From an uncultured Sterolibacterium sp. (GTDB taxonomy: Bacteria > Pseudomonadota > Gammaproteobacteria > Burkholderiales > Rhodocyclaceae), in assembly GCA_903930535.1 (NCBI GenBank), contig CAIYYX010000053.1, positions 1 to 32,050 on the forward strand: a DNA stretch of 32,050 nt. The letters are read 5' to 3'. The translations under genes were made by a program, and so were the position numbers. The stretch's first letter is position 1; the number at the start of each line of letters is the position of its first letter. This document shows positions 1 through 7,663 of the stretch, one piece after another. Below the pieces are notes generated by a model. That model was not told the origin of the DNA and ran no database searches. It worked only from the letters and a program-made list of their open reading frames with translations.

Positions 1-265
1 CGTCGAAACCAGCCAGGGTCTTGGAACGGACGATGATGTCCTTGAGGATCTTGTTGACCGCGTGGCCGATATGGATGTCGCCGTTGGCATAGGGTGGGCC
101 GTCGTGCAGCATGAAGCGCGGCCTGCCGCGCGAGGCGGCACGAATCTGCTGATAGAGACCTTGCTCCTGCCATTGCTTGATCCAGGCTGGTTCGCGCTTG
201 GCCAGGTCGCCGCGCATCGGGAAAGAGGTGTCCGGGAGATTCAGGGTCTTGCGATAATCAGCCAT
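1..265 (-). CDS. ileS: Isoleucine--tRNA ligase, N-terminal fragment (runs off the window)
   Basis: Only the first 88 codons of the gene lie in the window, read leftwards from ATG at 263-265. The fragment opens [20 protein letters not shown] and contains the class I synthetase region [18 protein letters not shown], which carries the HIGH ATP-binding signature as HIGH. This N-terminal sequence is typical of IleS, the cytoplasmic enzyme that charges tRNA-Ile. Its start overlaps the ribF stop by 8 bases, so the two are almost certainly co-transcribed; ribF-ileS is a common proteobacterial order, usually followed by lspA. The body, the KMSKS loop and the zinc site are outside the window. Confidence 0.95.
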   Translation of the reverse strand, partial: MADYRKTLNLPDTSFPMRGDLAKREPAWIKQWQEQGLYQQIRAASRGRPRFMLHDGPPYANGDIHIGHAVNKILKDIIVRSKTLAGFD

Positions 266-1193
266 TTTGCCTATTTGCCAAGTAAGTTCGGGTAGCCGTG
301 ACGTCCTGCGCAATCTGCTCCTTGAGCAGATCCAGGCTGTCGTACTTCGCCTCGTCGCGCAGTTTGGAGAGGAAATTCACCGTGACGTGGGCGCCATAAA
401 TCGTGTCGGCGAAATCGAGCAGATGCACCTCCAGCACCGGTTTCAGACCCTCTCCCAGCGTCGGCCGCACGCCCAGGCTGGCCGCACCCGGCAAGGGCTT
501 GTCGCCTATGCCGGAGACGCTCACAACGAAAATTCCGGAAAGCGGCAGACGCTTCCTCTTCAACTGCACATTGGCGGTCGGGAATCCCAGTTGGCGGCCT
601 ATCTGCTGTCCCTTCACGACCCGGCCGGCGATGCAGTAGGGACGGCCGAGCAGCCTCGCCGCATGCTCTATGCCGCCGGCCTCCAGGGCATCGCGCACCG
701 CCGAGCTGGAGACTCGCTCGCCTTGCCAATCGATGGTGTCCATCGCCTCGACGCCAAAACCATTTGCCACGCCTGCGCTCTGCAGCATCGCGAAGTCGCC
801 GCTGCGGCCCCTGCCGAAGCGAAAGTCATCGCCTATGATGAGATGCCGCACGGACAGCCCGCCCACCAGGATGCGCTCTATGAAGTCTGTCGCGCTCAAG
901 GAGGCAAGCGCCGCATTGAAGCGGCAGACATGGACATGATCGACGCCGCTGCGCTCCAGCAGGCTGAGTTTCTCGCGCAGGCTGGTCAGGCGCGCCGGTG
1001 CCTGCTCGGGTGCGAAGAATTCGCGCGGGTGCGGCTCGAATGTCAGCACCGCAGCCGGCAGCCCTAGAACCTTCGCCCTCGCCGTCAGCCGTTCGAGCAG
1101 CGCCTGATGGCCGCGATGCAGGCCATCGAAGTTGCCGATGGTGAGCACCGTGGATGTCGTTGCCTGCTCAGGGACTCCGCGAAAAACCAGCAT
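258..1193 (-). CDS. ribF: Bifunctional riboflavin kinase/FAD synthetase
   Basis: This 311-residue protein has the normal RibF length and two domains. The N-terminal FMN adenylyltransferase domain shows [10 protein letters not shown] at residues 20-29 (the nucleotidyltransferase HxGH motif) and SSSAVRDAL near 162-170. The C-terminal riboflavin kinase domain begins around residue 182 and has GFPTAN at 203-208, GVRPT at 241-245 and the RDEAKYDSL segment near 279. By family knowledge it phosphorylates riboflavin to FMN and adenylates FMN to FAD. It lies 39 bases downstream of amiC and overlaps ileS by 8 bases, so it is probably part of a tsaE-amiC-ribF-ileS transcript. Confidence 0.95.
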   Translation of the reverse strand: MLVFRGVPEQATTSTVLTIGNFDGLHRGHQALLERLTARAKVLGLPAAVLTFEPHPREFFAPEQAPARLTSLREKLSLLERSGVDHVHVCRFNAALASLSATDFIERILVGGLSVRHLIIGDDFRFGRGRSGDFAMLQSAGVANGFGVEAMDTIDWQGERVSSSAVRDALEAGGIEHAARLLGRPYCIAGRVVKGQQIGRQLGFPTANVQLKRKRLPLSGIFVVSVSGIGDKPLPGAASLGVRPTLGEGLKPVLEVHLLDFADTIYGAHVTVNFLSKLRDEAKYDSLDLLKEQIAQDVTATRTYLANRQNG

Positions 1194-1232
1194 GAACGCG
1201 CCAAAAAAACGTCGATTATAACAGCGCTGCTC

Positions 1233-2474
1233 CTAGGCCAGCTTGGACTTTGCCAAGGGCGGATTCCTGGAGAAATAGAGCTTGATGCCGCGCAGCATGG
1301 CGACGGCCATCTCGTTCTGGTAGGCCTCGTCATTGAGCCGCTTTTCCTCTTCCGGATTGGAAATGAAGGCGGTCTCGACCAGGATGGATGGAATGTCGGG
1401 CGCCTTCAACACGGCAAAACCCGCCTGCTCCACCCGGCCCCTGTGCAACTGGTTGATGTTGCCCAATTCGCTCAGCACGGCCTTGCCCAGTTTCATGCTG
1501 TCATTGATGGTGGCCGTCTGGGAAAGGTCGAGCAGAGTGCGCGCGAGATAGGGATCCTTGACGGCGAAATTGACGCCGCCTATCAGGTCTGCGGCATTCT
1601 CGCGCTTCGCCATCCAGCGCGCGGCAGAGGATGAGGCGCCGTTCTCGGACAGAACGAAGACGCTGGAACCGCGCGCGGTCGGTTTGATGAAGGCATCGGC
1701 ATGCACCGATACGAACAAGTCGGCCTGGACACGCCGCGCCTTCTGCACGCGGCTTCCCAAGGGGATGAAGTAATCGCCATCGCGGGTCAGCACAGAGCGC
1801 ATGTTTTGCTCGGCATCGATCAGCTTCCTCAGGCGATGCACGATGGACAGAGTGACATTCTTCTCGTGGCTGCCGCCGCGGCCGATGGCGCCGGGGTCCT
1901 CGCCGCCATGGCCGGGGTCGAGCACGATGGTGACAAGCCGGGAAATACCTGAGTTCTCGAGCGGCCGCGGTTGCTCCTTGAGCGGCTGCTTCTCAAGCAA
2001 TGCCATCAGCGGATCGATGGGCTCGGCGGGATAAAGGTCTAGCACCAGCCTGTATCCATACTCTCCGACCGGTTTCAGCGTGAATACCTGCGGCTTGACA
2101 TCACCCTTCAGTTCGATCACCAGGCGCACCACGCCGGGCTTGTTGCGCCCGGCGCGGATCAAACCAATATAGGGATCAGCCTGGGAAATCTTGCCGGGCA
2201 GGTTGGCGAGCACGGAGTTGAACTCGACGCCCTCGAGATCAACCATAAGCCTTGCCGGGCCTTTAAGCTGCTGATAATTGAAATTCAGCGGCTGGTCGTG
2301 TTCCAGAGTGATTCGTGTGTAATCGGGCGCCGGCCAGACGCGAACGGCCAGCACACTGGTCTGTCCTTTCACGATAGCTGCGCCGGCGGCGCGCGAGACC
2401 AGCAGCGTCAGCGACGCTGCGGCAAATTTCAGGATGTCGCGTCGGGAGAAGGGGCTGTTCAGTTCGTCAAACAT
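1233..2474 (-). CDS. amiC: N-acetylmuramoyl-L-alanine amidase, AMIN plus Amidase_3 (AmiC type)
   Basis: I place the start at ATG 2472-2474 (413 residues), because the longer frame upstream is only the overlap with tsaE. The N-terminus carries a twin-arginine signal, SRRDILKF at residues 10-17, followed by a hydrophobic stretch and an AGAA cleavage-like site near 30-33. An AMIN domain (about 40-150) targets the protein to septal peptidoglycan. The catalytic Amidase_3 domain (about 180-405) has the zinc ligands in DPGHGG (H189), HEKN (E204) and SVHAD (H258), with ETAFISNP supplying catalytic E367. Family role: periplasmic cleavage of the amide bond between MurNAc and the stem peptide during daughter-cell separation. 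The start overlaps the tsaE stop by 16 bases. Confidence 0.93.
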   Translation of the reverse strand: MFDELNSPFSRRDILKFAAASLTLLVSRAAGAAIVKGQTSVLAVRVWPAPDYTRITLEHDQPLNFNYQQLKGPARLMVDLEGVEFNSVLANLPGKISQADPYIGLIRAGRNKPGVVRLVIELKGDVKPQVFTLKPVGEYGYRLVLDLYPAEPIDPLMALLEKQPLKEQPRPLENSGISRLVTIVLDPGHGGEDPGAIGRGGSHEKNVTLSIVHRLRKLIDAEQNMRSVLTRDGDYFIPLGSRVQKARRVQADLFVSVHADAFIKPTARGSSVFVLSENGASSSAARWMAKRENAADLIGGVNFAVKDPYLARTLLDLSQTATINDSMKLGKAVLSELGNINQLHRGRVEQAGFAVLKAPDIPSILVETAFISNPEEEKRLNDEAYQNEMAVAMLRGIKLYFSRNPPLAKSKLA

Positions 2475-2968
2475 CTCAGGCACGCCCCGCCCTTGGCGCT
2501 GGCGGCGATGATCTCGACGCTGCGGCCATCTTCGACGACGGACAGGCGCAGGCGAAGGTCGGCAGGCGCGAGATAGCTGCCCGCCTTGTCCGGCCATTCG
2601 ACGAGGCAGACCCCATCGCCTTGAAAGTATTCGTCGAGTCCCGCATCGAGATATTCTTCCGGCTGATCAAACCGATAAAAATCAAAATGATACAAGTTTA
2701 ATCTAGAAATAGCATAAAGTTCAACAAAAGTATAGGTCGGACTTTTCACTTTCCCGGGGATGCCCAGAGCCCGCAGCAGGCCGCGCACCAAGGTGGTCTT
2801 GCCGGCACCCAGTTCGCCTTCGAGATAGATGACCATACCGGGCTTCAGTCCCGGAGCAAGGGCGGCGCCCAGGGCCAGGGTCGCCGCCTCGTCGGGCAGG
2901 GCCAAGGTCAGAGAGGTATCATCCCGCAGGGATAACTTCTCCGGACCTATTCCGTCGCCTCTATGCAT
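2459..2968 (-). CDS. tsaE: tRNA threonylcarbamoyladenosine biosynthesis ATPase TsaE
   Basis: This P-loop ATPase has Walker A GELGAGKTT and, downstream, SPTYTFVELY, YHFDFYRF and LVEWPDK, which are the conserved TsaE blocks. TsaE works with TsaB and TsaD to make t6A37 on ANN-decoding tRNAs. About 169 residues is slightly longer than usual, so the start is uncertain: ATG 2966-2968 and ATG 2975-2977 are possible, while the family's usual N-terminus would fit a downstream non-ATG start; a GGAGAAG lies ahead of a CTG in the right place. A patch at about 2663-2737 within the gene is strikingly AT-rich. The gene overlaps amiC at its end and faces queG at its start. Confidence 0.92.
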   Translation of the reverse strand: MHRGDGIGPEKLSLRDDTSLTLALPDEAATLALGAALAPGLKPGMVIYLEGELGAGKTTLVRGLLRALGIPGKVKSPTYTFVELYAISRLNLYHFDFYRFDQPEEYLDAGLDEYFQGDGVCLVEWPDKAGSYLAPADLRLRLSVVEDGRSVEIIAASAKGGACLRCLTN

Positions 2969-4039
2969 TCTGAACATCCTCCAGACTGGACCGCGCTCGC
3001 GCTGCGCATCAAGGATATCGGCCGTGAACTCGGCTTCGACGCCATCGGCATCGCCGCAGTTGCCAACGCTACCGCCGCAGAAGCAGGCCTCTCAGCCTGG
3101 CTTGCCGAAGGATTCCACGGTGAAATGGATTATATGGCACGCCACGGCGCCAAGCGCGCGCTGCCTGGCGAATTGGTTCCGGGCACGGTCTCGGTCATCA
3201 CGGCGCGGATGAATTACTGGCCAGAGGCTGCCGACTCTTTTGCCAATCTCGCCGACAAGACGCGAGCCTATCTCTCGCGCTACGCCCTGGGCCGCGATTA
3301 CCACAAGCTCTTGCGCGCACGGCTGCAGACACTGGCAAAGAGTATTGAGTCCGAGTCGGGTCCCGGCTTAGGCCCATTCGCTCACCGCGTCTATACCGAC
3401 TCCGCGCCTGTGCTGGAAGTCGATCTCGCCGCGAGGAGCGGACTTGGCTGGCGCGGCAAGCACACCCTGCTCTTGTCGCGTGAGGCGGGCTCGACATTTT
3501 TCCTCGGCGAAATATATACCAATCTGCCGCTGCCGCCCGACCCTCCTGTGTCTGACCACTGCGGCAGCTGCCGGGCCTGCATCACGGCCTGCCCGACCGG
3601 AGCGATCACCGCACCCTATCGCCTCGACGCACGCCGTTGCATCTCCTATCTCACCATCGAACTGAAGGGCAGCATTCCGCTCGAATTGCGGCCGTTGATA
3701 GGCAACCGCATCTACGGCTGCGACGACTGCCAACTCTTCTGCCCATGGAATCGCGATGCCCCACAAGCGCGCGAGCACGACTTCGCCGTTCGCCATGGAC
3801 TCGACTCTGCCCTGCTGACGGAGTTATTCGCCTGGAACGAAACGCAATTCAGGGAAAGAATGGCCGGCTCTGCCATACACCGCATCGGATTTGTCCGCTG
3901 GCTGCGGAATATCGCAGTAGGCCTGGGCAATGCGCCAACGACTGCGGCAGTCGTGGCCGCGCTGGAAGCACACCGCGACAATGATTCGCCTCTGGTCAGG
4001 GAACATGTTCTCTGGGCACTCGCCCAGCACGGTGCTTAG
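2963..4039 (+). CDS. queG: Epoxyqueuosine reductase
   Basis: The 358-residue protein matches the QueG family along its length. It has an N-terminal cobalamin-binding domain with VYTDSAPVLE (D146 equivalent to the family's catalytic Asp). A 4Fe-4S ferredoxin region follows, with C200-x2-C203-x2-C206-x3-C210 and a second set at C226, C253, C256 and C260 (YGCDDCQLFCPWN). The C-terminus is HEAT-like. Family role: the last step of queuosine synthesis, reducing epoxyqueuosine to queuosine in tRNA. No clear Shine-Dalgarno precedes ATG 2963, and its 5' end overlaps tsaE head-to-head, so its promoter must lie inside tsaE. Its stop overlaps that of the convergent sulfurtransferase by 4 bases. Confidence 0.95.
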   Translation: MHSEHPPDWTALALRIKDIGRELGFDAIGIAAVANATAAEAGLSAWLAEGFHGEMDYMARHGAKRALPGELVPGTVSVITARMNYWPEAADSFANLADKTRAYLSRYALGRDYHKLLRARLQTLAKSIESESGPGLGPFAHRVYTDSAPVLEVDLAARSGLGWRGKHTLLLSREAGSTFFLGEIYTNLPLPPDPPVSDHCGSCRACITACPTGAITAPYRLDARRCISYLTIELKGSIPLELRPLIGNRIYGCDDCQLFCPWNRDAPQAREHDFAVRHGLDSALLTELFAWNETQFRERMAGSAIHRIGFVRWLRNIAVGLGNAPTTAAVVAALEAHRDNDSPLVREHVLWALAQHGA

Positions 4040-4896
4040 CCTGCACCCGTTGCCACCGGCCGCGCCGGATCCGCGCACCACTCACTCCAGGAACCGGCAT
4101 AAAGCGCTGAGCCGGAAAGCCCGGCCAGTTCCATCGCCAGGAGATTATGGCAGGCGGTCACGCCTGAGCCGCATTGCTGGATGACGCTCCTGGGGTCGCG
4201 TCCGGCCAGCAGTTCCGTGAATTCTTTGCGAAGCTCGCCGGCCGGTTTGAAATAGCAGCCGTCGTCATCGAGGTTGTCGAAATAGAAGCGGTTCACCGCA
4301 CCGGGAATATGGCCGCCGACGGGATCAAGGGTCTCATTCTCGCCGCGAAAACGCTCGGGGCTGCGCGCATCTATCACCAGCGAGCCTGCTTGGCCAAGTG
4401 TTGCCATAACCTCGCCGACAGTGACCGGAGAGCAGCCTGGCCTGGCCGCGAAGCGCGCCGTGGCAACCGAAGCTGCGCCATTTGGTTGCTCCTCCTCAAG
4501 CGGCAGCTTGGCGCGCTTCCAACCGGCCAAGCCGCCGTCCATGACGGCGACCTTCTCATGTCCCAGCCAGCGCAGCAGCCACCAAAGACGGGAAGCAAAA
4601 ATACCGCCTTCGTTGTCGTAGGCGACCACCTGCGTGTCCGGTCCAACGCCGCAGGCAGACAGCTTGCCGCTGATGACCGCGACATCGGGCAGGGGATGGC
4701 GGCCGTTCCTGCCGTTGGCGGCGCCGGAAAGGTCGCGATCGAGGTTCAGGAACTGCGCCCCGGGAATATGGCCGCGGGCGTATGCCTGGCTGCCGTAGTC
4801 GGGTCGCTTGAGGTCGTGGCGGCAGTCGAAGATGCGCCATGAAGAGTCGCCAAGATGCGCCGCCACCTCCGCGACGCTGACCAGCAAGCCGCTCAT
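4036..4896 (-). CDS. sseA: Two-domain sulfurtransferase (thiosulfate/3-mercaptopyruvate type)
   Basis: This 286-residue protein has two rhodanese domains, an inactive N-terminal one (about 1-135) and a catalytic C-terminal one (about 155-283). The active loop is CGSGVTA at residues 242-248 with C242 as the persulfide-forming cysteine; this CGSGVT form is the one usually seen in 3-mercaptopyruvate sulfurtransferases, so I favour that substrate, but the sequence does not prove it. YAGSWSEW near 266-273 is also typical. The start codon overlaps the stop of the upstream SpoIIAA-like gene as ATGA (4893-4896), implying translational coupling. Confidence 0.88.
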   Translation of the reverse strand: MSGLLVSVAEVAAHLGDSSWRIFDCRHDLKRPDYGSQAYARGHIPGAQFLNLDRDLSGAANGRNGRHPLPDVAVISGKLSACGVGPDTQVVAYDNEGGIFASRLWWLLRWLGHEKVAVMDGGLAGWKRAKLPLEEEQPNGAASVATARFAARPGCSPVTVGEVMATLGQAGSLVIDARSPERFRGENETLDPVGGHIPGAVNRFYFDNLDDDGCYFKPAGELRKEFTELLAGRDPRSVIQQCGSGVTACHNLLAMELAGLSGSALYAGSWSEWCADPARPVATGAG

Positions 4897-5243
4897 TGTG
4901 CGCCCTCGAGCCAGGCGCGCGCTTCAGTCTCGTCGGCAAAGACGGCGATATCGGCATCGACGAAAGCCTGTGACAGCCAGGCGCTCCACGTCACCCACTG
5001 ACTGTCCGTGAGCACCGCGACGCGGCCGAAATCATGGGGATGCTGGCGCGAGAATTGGATCTCCTCCCAAGCCACGTCGAGAGTGAAGTCGGCCATCTGG
5101 CGCAGGTCGAAGAACAGGTTGAGAACACCCTGATTAGGGATCCTGGCGCGCACCAGATCCTCGAACTCCTTGAAGTCGGCGAGCGTGAATTCCCCCAAGA
5201 CGGCGATTTCGAGCAGGTTTCCCTTGTGGTCTATGGTGATCAT
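4893..5243 (-). CDS. SpoIIAA-like (STAS/SEC14-fold) small protein
   Basis: The 116-residue product begins MITIDHKGNLLEIAVLGEFT and has the alternating beta-alpha pattern of the SpoIIAA-like/DUF3478 family, a STAS or SEC14-like fold. Near the middle it reads LNLFFDLRQM and later WVTWSAWLSQAF and ADETEARAWL, all typical of that family. No enzymatic residues are evident; related proteins are thought to bind small ligands or partner proteins, but the function is unknown. A clear AAGGGA lies upstream of the ATG. The gene is followed by the sulfurtransferase with a 4-base overlap and preceded by the DMT transporter gene at 43 bases. Confidence 0.8.
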   Translation of the reverse strand: MITIDHKGNLLEIAVLGEFTLADFKEFEDLVRARIPNQGVLNLFFDLRQMADFTLDVAWEEIQFSRQHPHDFGRVAVLTDSQWVTWSAWLSQAFVDADIAVFADETEARAWLEGAQ

Positions 5244-5286
5244 GAGAGTCCCTTCAGTAGTAAGTGATCAATCCTGCTTGCAGTGT

Positions 5287-6138
5287 TTAATCCTGCTCGA
5301 CCGGCGCCATGCGGGAAAAAGCGCTGGTCAACCCGCCGCTGGCCACGATCAGGACGATGCCCGCCCAGGCGACCGGCGGCAGGCGTTCATCCCATAGCCA
5401 GACTCCGAAGATGCTCGAAAAAACCACCGTGCTATAGGCAAGGCTGGCGCTCACCATGGTCTTGCCGCGTTTGTAGGCACGGGTCATGCAAAGCTGGGCG
5501 ACGATACCGAAGGTGCCGACTCCAAGCAGGAGTCCGGCACCGCGGGTATCGATGGCATGATTGCCGCTGATAACCCAGGGCAGGCTGCCGATCGCCGATA
5601 TCAGCGAGAAGTAGAAGACTATCAACCATTCCGGCTCGCCCAATTCGCCCAGTTTTCTCACATTGAGGTAGGCGATGCTGGAGATGATGCCTGAGCCCAG
5701 GCCGAACAGTCCGCCGGCGACCTGCTCGGCATTAAGGGTCGGCTGCAACAACAGCGCGACGCCGGCAAAGCCGGCGGCGATGGCGATGAAAATGATCAAT
5801 CTCACCCGTTCCCGCTGCCAGAAGGCGAGCAAGAGCACAAGGAAAAGCGGCGAGGTGTAGTTAAGCGTCACCGCCGTGGCGAGCGGGATCAGGCTGATGG
5901 CGTAAAAATACATGACCATGGACACGAAACCGGCGAATCCGCGCGTGACATGGGTGCGCCAATGCGGCGTGACCAACCTGAGGCCTGCAAATCGCATATA
6001 GCCATAGAGCAGCACCACGGGAATGAAGCTGCGGTAGAACGCCAACTCCCCGGCGGAGAACTGCGTACTGCCGAGTTTGACACAGACGCCCATGCAGGCG
6101 AATAACAGGCTCGCCGCGACCATCCAGAGAGATTGCAT
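5287..6138 (-). CDS. DMT superfamily transporter with two EamA domains
   Basis: The 283-residue protein is hydrophobic throughout, with about ten transmembrane segments arranged as two EamA repeats (roughly 1-130 and 145-278). Features seen include the N-terminal MVAASLLFACMGVCVKLG, TSPLFLVLLLAF and the C-terminal AWAGIVLIVASGGL, all common in EamA/RhaT-type metabolite exporters of the inner membrane. The substrate cannot be told from sequence. It sits 29 bases downstream of the Rieske oxygenase gene and 43 bases upstream of the SpoIIAA-like gene on the same strand, so co-transcription with both is likely. Confidence 0.88.
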   Translation of the reverse strand: MQSLWMVAASLLFACMGVCVKLGSTQFSAGELAFYRSFIPVVLLYGYMRFAGLRLVTPHWRTHVTRGFAGFVSMVMYFYAISLIPLATAVTLNYTSPLFLVLLLAFWQRERVRLIIFIAIAAGFAGVALLLQPTLNAEQVAGGLFGLGSGIISSIAYLNVRKLGELGEPEWLIVFYFSLISAIGSLPWVISGNHAIDTRGAGLLLGVGTFGIVAQLCMTRAYKRGKTMVSASLAYSTVVFSSIFGVWLWDERLPPVAWAGIVLIVASGGLTSAFSRMAPVEQD

Positions 6139-6167
6139 ATTAAGGTTGCTGTCCCCTCACGCCCGTC

Positions 6168-7280
6168 TCACAGCGAATCGAGATGCGGGCCGACGATGCG
6201 CCGGTAAAATTCGTGGAAGTGCTGCATGCCTGCCTCCATGGGCATCTGGTAGGGGCCGGTCTCGTTGCGTCCTTCCCGCATCAGGGCATGGCGACCGCGG
6301 TCCATGCGCTCGGCGATGTCGTCGTCCTCGATCGCCGTTTCCATATAGGCGGCCTGCTCGGCCTCGATGTACTCGCGCTCGAACAGGGCGATTTCCTCGG
6401 GATAATAAAACTCGACCACATTCATGGTCTTGTCCACATCCTGCGGAATCAGCGTCGACACCACCAGCACATGCGGATACCACTCGACCATGATGTTGGG
6501 AAAGTAGGTAAGCCATACAGCGCCCTGCTTCGGCCTATCCTCCCGATAGTAGTCGAGCACCGCTTTCTGCCAGCGTTCGTAGGCCTTTGAGCCGGCCATG
6601 GCAAGCGAGGTGATGCCGACTCTCTGCACCGAATACCAGTCGCCGAATTGCCAGCTCAAGTCATCGCAGGTCACGAACTTGCCGAGGCCGGGGTGAGCTG
6701 GTACGACGTGATAGTCCTCAAGATAAACTTCGATGAAGGTTTTCCAGTTGTAGTTGCACTGGTGCATCTCGACGCGGTCCAGTTTGTAGCCGGTGAAATC
6801 GAACTCGCCGGCGATCTGCATGCCGGCGAGGTCCGTCCTCGCCTGCCGTGGACCCTTGAACAGCAGGCCGTTCCAATTCTCCAACCGCTGCCTGTCGAGA
6901 TTCAAGCAAGGATTGCTTGGAAAGTGCGGCGCTCCTATCAACTGACCGGCGGTGTCATAGGTCCAGCGGTGGACAGGACAGACGATGTTCCTGGCATTGC
7001 CCGACCCCTGCAGCATGATGGCCTGGCGATGGCGGCAGACATTGGAAATCAGGTCGATGCCGCCCTCCTGGCGCAACAGCAGCTTGGCATGGTCTTGCCA
7101 CTCGAGGCTGCGATAGTCATGGATTTCGGGCACCATGAGTTCATGCCCGACATAGCCAGGGCCTGGAGCGAAGAGCAGCTTCTTCTCCAACTCGAACAGC
7201 TTCTCGTCGAAATACCAGGAAACAGGCAGTTGCGAAACGGGAAGACTCGCTGCCAATCCAATGGCGGCGGTTTCTGTCAT
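6168..7280 (-). CDS. Rieske non-haem iron oxygenase, alpha-subunit type
   Basis: I use ATG 7278-7280 (370 residues). The Rieske 2Fe-2S domain has C82-x-H84 and C101-x2-H104 (CRHR and CPVHRW). The catalytic domain has NYNWKTFIEVYLEDYHVVPA, giving the mononuclear iron histidines H191 and H196; the third ligand is probably an Asp in EDDD around 318-321. This is the architecture of ring-hydroxylating dioxygenase alpha subunits and related monooxygenases. No beta subunit, ferredoxin or reductase gene is nearby, so it must borrow electron-transfer partners. The substrate is unknown. It is divergent from xseB-ispA-dxs and leads the DMT/SpoIIAA-like/sulfurtransferase set. Confidence 0.88.
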   Translation of the reverse strand: MTETAAIGLAASLPVSQLPVSWYFDEKLFELEKKLLFAPGPGYVGHELMVPEIHDYRSLEWQDHAKLLLRQEGGIDLISNVCRHRQAIMLQGSGNARNIVCPVHRWTYDTAGQLIGAPHFPSNPCLNLDRQRLENWNGLLFKGPRQARTDLAGMQIAGEFDFTGYKLDRVEMHQCNYNWKTFIEVYLEDYHVVPAHPGLGKFVTCDDLSWQFGDWYSVQRVGITSLAMAGSKAYERWQKAVLDYYREDRPKQGAVWLTYFPNIMVEWYPHVLVVSTLIPQDVDKTMNVVEFYYPEEIALFEREYIEAEQAAYMETAIEDDDIAERMDRGRHALMREGRNETGPYQMPMEAGMQHFHEFYRRIVGPHLDSL

Positions 7281-7326
7281 ATATTGCCCAAGCTCCAAGA
7301 AAAACCGGGTAAGCGGAAAACGTATC

Positions 7327-7332
7327 AGTATA
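7327..7332 (-). promoter_or_regulatory. Candidate -10 box for the Rieske oxygenase gene
   Basis: On the minus strand this reads TATACT, five of six matches to TATAAT, about 47 bases upstream of the start codon. No good -35 hexamer is seen at the normal distance, so support is limited. Confidence 0.35.
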
Positions 7333-7363
7333 ATCCACCCGTCGCCCACGAGGGCGTACGGAT

Positions 7364-7392
7364 TTGACCGGCGAGTGCACCACCATTACTTT
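7364..7392 (+). promoter_or_regulatory. Candidate promoter of xseB-ispA-dxs
   Basis: TTGACC at 7364-7369 is followed, after 17 bases, by a poor -10 TACTTT at 7387-7392. Transcription would start near 7400, giving a leader of about 20 bases before the xseB ATG at 7419. The -35 is good and the -10 weak. Confidence 0.35.
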
Positions 7393-7418
7393 TTTTCTAT
7401 TTGACCAAATCAGCACAC

Positions 7419-7661
7419 ATGGGTAAGACCCCTTCCACCCCCGCTTCCTTCGAAGCCGCCCTGGCCGAGCTTGAAACCATAGTCCGCGAGATGGAGGCGG
7501 GGCAGATGCCGCTCGAACAATCGCTGGCCGCATACGAACGCGGCGCCCTCCTGCTCAAGCATTGCCAGGACGCGCTCGCCGCCGCCGAGCAGAAACTCCA
7601 GGTACTCGAAGGGGGGAAGCTTTCAGACTTCGCCGCCAGCCCAGGGGCTGACGAGCGCTGA
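7419..7661 (+). CDS. xseB: Exodeoxyribonuclease VII small subunit
   Basis: An 80-residue protein of the typical XseB size and sequence: SFEAALAELETIVREMEAG, then LEQSLAAYERGALLLKHCQ and the LQVLEGG end. It is a short helical bundle that binds several copies to the XseA large subunit, which degrades single-stranded DNA; xseA is not in this window. I prefer ATG 7419 to TTG 7401 because the candidate promoter would start transcription near 7400; neither has a convincing Shine-Dalgarno. The stop is 2 bases before ispA, the usual arrangement in proteobacteria. Confidence 0.93.
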   Translation: MGKTPSTPASFEAALAELETIVREMEAGQMPLEQSLAAYERGALLLKHCQDALAAAEQKLQVLEGGKLSDFAASPGADER

Positions 7662-7663
7662 TC

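Noticed and set aside
267-1067. 266-codon open frame on the plus strand
   Set aside because: Antisense to ribF; composition typical of a shadow frame.
5270-5297. Direct repeat AATCCTGCT at 5270-5278 and 5289-5297
   Set aside because: Only nine bases, at the end of the transporter gene; most likely chance or a minor local duplication.
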